NCBI GenBank assembly: GCA_963841945.1
Contig: CAWJFC010000023.1
Location: forward strand, 62,001 to 126,000
Length of the DNA: 64,000 nucleotides
Source of the DNA: Acidiflorens sp963841945
Lineage (GTDB): Bacteria > Acidobacteriota > Terriglobia > Terriglobales > Acidobacteriaceae
Direction: 5' to 3'
Of the stretch, positions 63,009-64,000 are shown piece after piece (the first letter of the stretch is position 1; the number at the start of each line of letters is the position of its first letter). The notes below the pieces were generated by a model. That model was not told where the DNA came from. It saw nothing but the letters and a program-made list of their open reading frames with translations, and searched no databases. The position numbers were made by a program, and so were the translations under genes.

Positions 63009-64000
63009 ATGATTCAGCTCCAATCAGCAGGCAAGCGCTACGGCCACAAACTCCTCTTTGAAGACGCCGACTGGCTCATCACGCCTGAGTCGCGCATCGG
63101 CCTCGTCGGCGCAAATGGCACCGGCAAATCCACCGTGATGAAGATTCTCGCCGGCTTCGAATCGCTCGACTACGGCCAGATCTCGCGCGCCAAGGGCATT
63201 TCCGCCGGCTATCTGCCACAGGATGGTCTCACTCTCTCCGGACGTTCCATCTTCGCCGAGTGCATGTCCGTCTTCGACGAGCTTCACGCCATGGAAAAGG
63301 AGATGGAGCAACTCACGCGCAGCATGTCGGAGCTCGACCATACCAGCAAGGAATATGCCGATGTCGCCGACCGCTATCAGATGCTCGAGCACCAGTTCCG
63401 CGCGCGCGATGGCTACACGCTCGAATCTGAAGTAGGCAAGGTTCTCACCGGTTTGGGCTTCACCAGAAACGACTGGCAGCGCAACACCGAAGAGTTTTCC
63501 GGCGGCTGGCAAATGCGCATCGCGCTCGCCAAGCTGCTGCTGCAAAAGCCGAACCTGCTCCTGCTCGACGAGCCCACCAACCATCTTGATCTCGAAGCGC
63601 GCAACTGGCTCGAGGAATATCTCACCACCTACCCGAATGCCTTTGTGCTCATCTCGCACGACCGCTACTTCCTCGACGTCACGGTCGATCGCATCGTAGA
63701 AATCTGGAACAAGCATCTGCACACCTATGTTGGCAACTACGATCAATATCTGGCCGCTAAGATTGCTCGCAAAGAACAGCTTGAATCGGCCTACAAAACG
63801 CAGCGCGATCGCATCGAGCAGATCGAAGTCTTCATCAACCGCTTCCGCTATACGGCGACCAAAGCCAAGCAGGTGCAGAGCCGCATCAAGGAACTCGATA
63901 AGATCGAGCGCATCCAGATTCCCGAAGAGGAGAAGGTCGTTCACTTCACCTTCCCGCAGCCGAAGCCTAGCGGTCGCATCGTCGCCGAGTTCAAGGACGT
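63009..64000 (+). CDS. ABC-F family ATPase, 3' end beyond window
   Basis: The first 330 codons are present. Walker A is GANGTGKST (about 37-45), the signature is FSGGWQMRIALAK and Walker B is LLLLDEPTNHLD. The interdomain linker with RFRYTATKAKQVQSR marks the ABC-F (EttA/Uup/YdiF) type. There are no membrane segments. These proteins act on the ribosome in translation or its protection. The second ATPase domain is cut off by the window edge. Confidence 0.92.
   Translation, partial: MIQLQSAGKRYGHKLLFEDADWLITPESRIGLVGANGTGKSTVMKILAGFESLDYGQISRAKGISAGYLPQDGLTLSGRSIFAECMSVFDELHAMEKEMEQLTRSMSELDHTSKEYADVADRYQMLEHQFRARDGYTLESEVGKVLTGLGFTRNDWQRNTEEFSGGWQMRIALAKLLLQKPNLLLLDEPTNHLDLEARNWLEEYLTTYPNAFVLISHDRYFLDVTVDRIVEIWNKHLHTYVGNYDQYLAAKIARKEQLESAYKTQRDRIEQIEVFINRFRYTATKAKQVQSRIKELDKIERIQIPEEEKVVHFTFPQPKPSGRIVAEFKD

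Noticed and set aside
1..64000. CRISPR arrays, tRNA or rRNA genes, prophage, insertion sequences
   Set aside because: On reading through I saw no regularly spaced repeats, cloverleaf, rRNA signature, integrase, transposase or phage structural gene.

Overview
The window reads as a chromosomal segment of a GC-rich Gram-negative soil bacterium, most likely an acidobacterium (class Terriglobia). This is inferred from the gene content: lpxB, a type IV pilin-like protein, DUF885, DUF2911 and MidA proteins, lipoproteins with He_PIG or DUF11 domains, MacB-like permeases, and short interspersed hairpins. No 16S gene or other marker is present to prove it. I see no tRNA, rRNA, CRISPR array, prophage or insertion sequence.

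Layout. 1-3.0 kb: the 5' part of an exported beta-helix protein and a NodB deacetylase. 3.1-6.8 kb (minus): a sulfate-activation block of cysQ-like phosphatase (frameshifted), TauE/SafE permease and fused ATP sulfurylase/APS kinase. 7.3-10.9 kb (minus): a DUF885 metallopeptidase and polX. 11.3-17.2 kb (plus): a glycan operon of FAD oxidoreductase, GT2 glycosyltransferase, two tandem PAPS sulfotransferases and a Wzx-like flippase, with a convergent FkbM methyltransferase. 18.4-24.6 kb: two paralogous phosphoesterase lipoproteins and an Ig-domain esterase. 24.8-31.2 kb: an acyl carrier protein and a third sulfotransferase (plus), facing an orphan YefM-like antitoxin, an adenylation enzyme, a small membrane protein, an SGNH protein and an MBOAT acyltransferase (minus). 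31.4-35 kb: fdhE, a small secreted protein, a methyltransferase and a second NodB deacetylase. 35.0-41.5 kb: a membrane protein, asnB and heparinase II/III lyase (minus), then an AlgD-like sugar-nucleotide dehydrogenase (plus). 41.6-64 kb: mostly housekeeping genes: ppa (frameshifted), an M1-like protein without its zinc site, lpxB, an MsbA-like exporter, adk, hemW, a pilin, a PilZ protein, a YheT hydrolase, a pair of ABC permeases, MidA, a Nudix protein and an ABC-F ATPase cut by the right edge.

How the genes may work together. Sat/CysC makes PAPS, the three sulfotransferases would spend it, CysQ would remove PAP, and Ppa would remove the PPi released by sulfurylase. With the glycosyltransferase, flippase, deacetylases, lyase and AlgD-like dehydrogenase, this points to a sulfated, possibly uronate-containing, envelope or extracellular polysaccharide. 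The 24.8-31.2 kb block contains counterparts of all four Dlt functions (activating ligase, carrier protein, MBOAT, SGNH) plus a sulfotransferase. It is the best candidate here for an undescribed surface-modification system.

Caution. At least two genes (cysQ, ppa), and probably three more 5' ends (35.4, 39.9 and 57.1 kb), look interrupted by single-base indels. This could be uncorrected sequencing error rather than gene decay.
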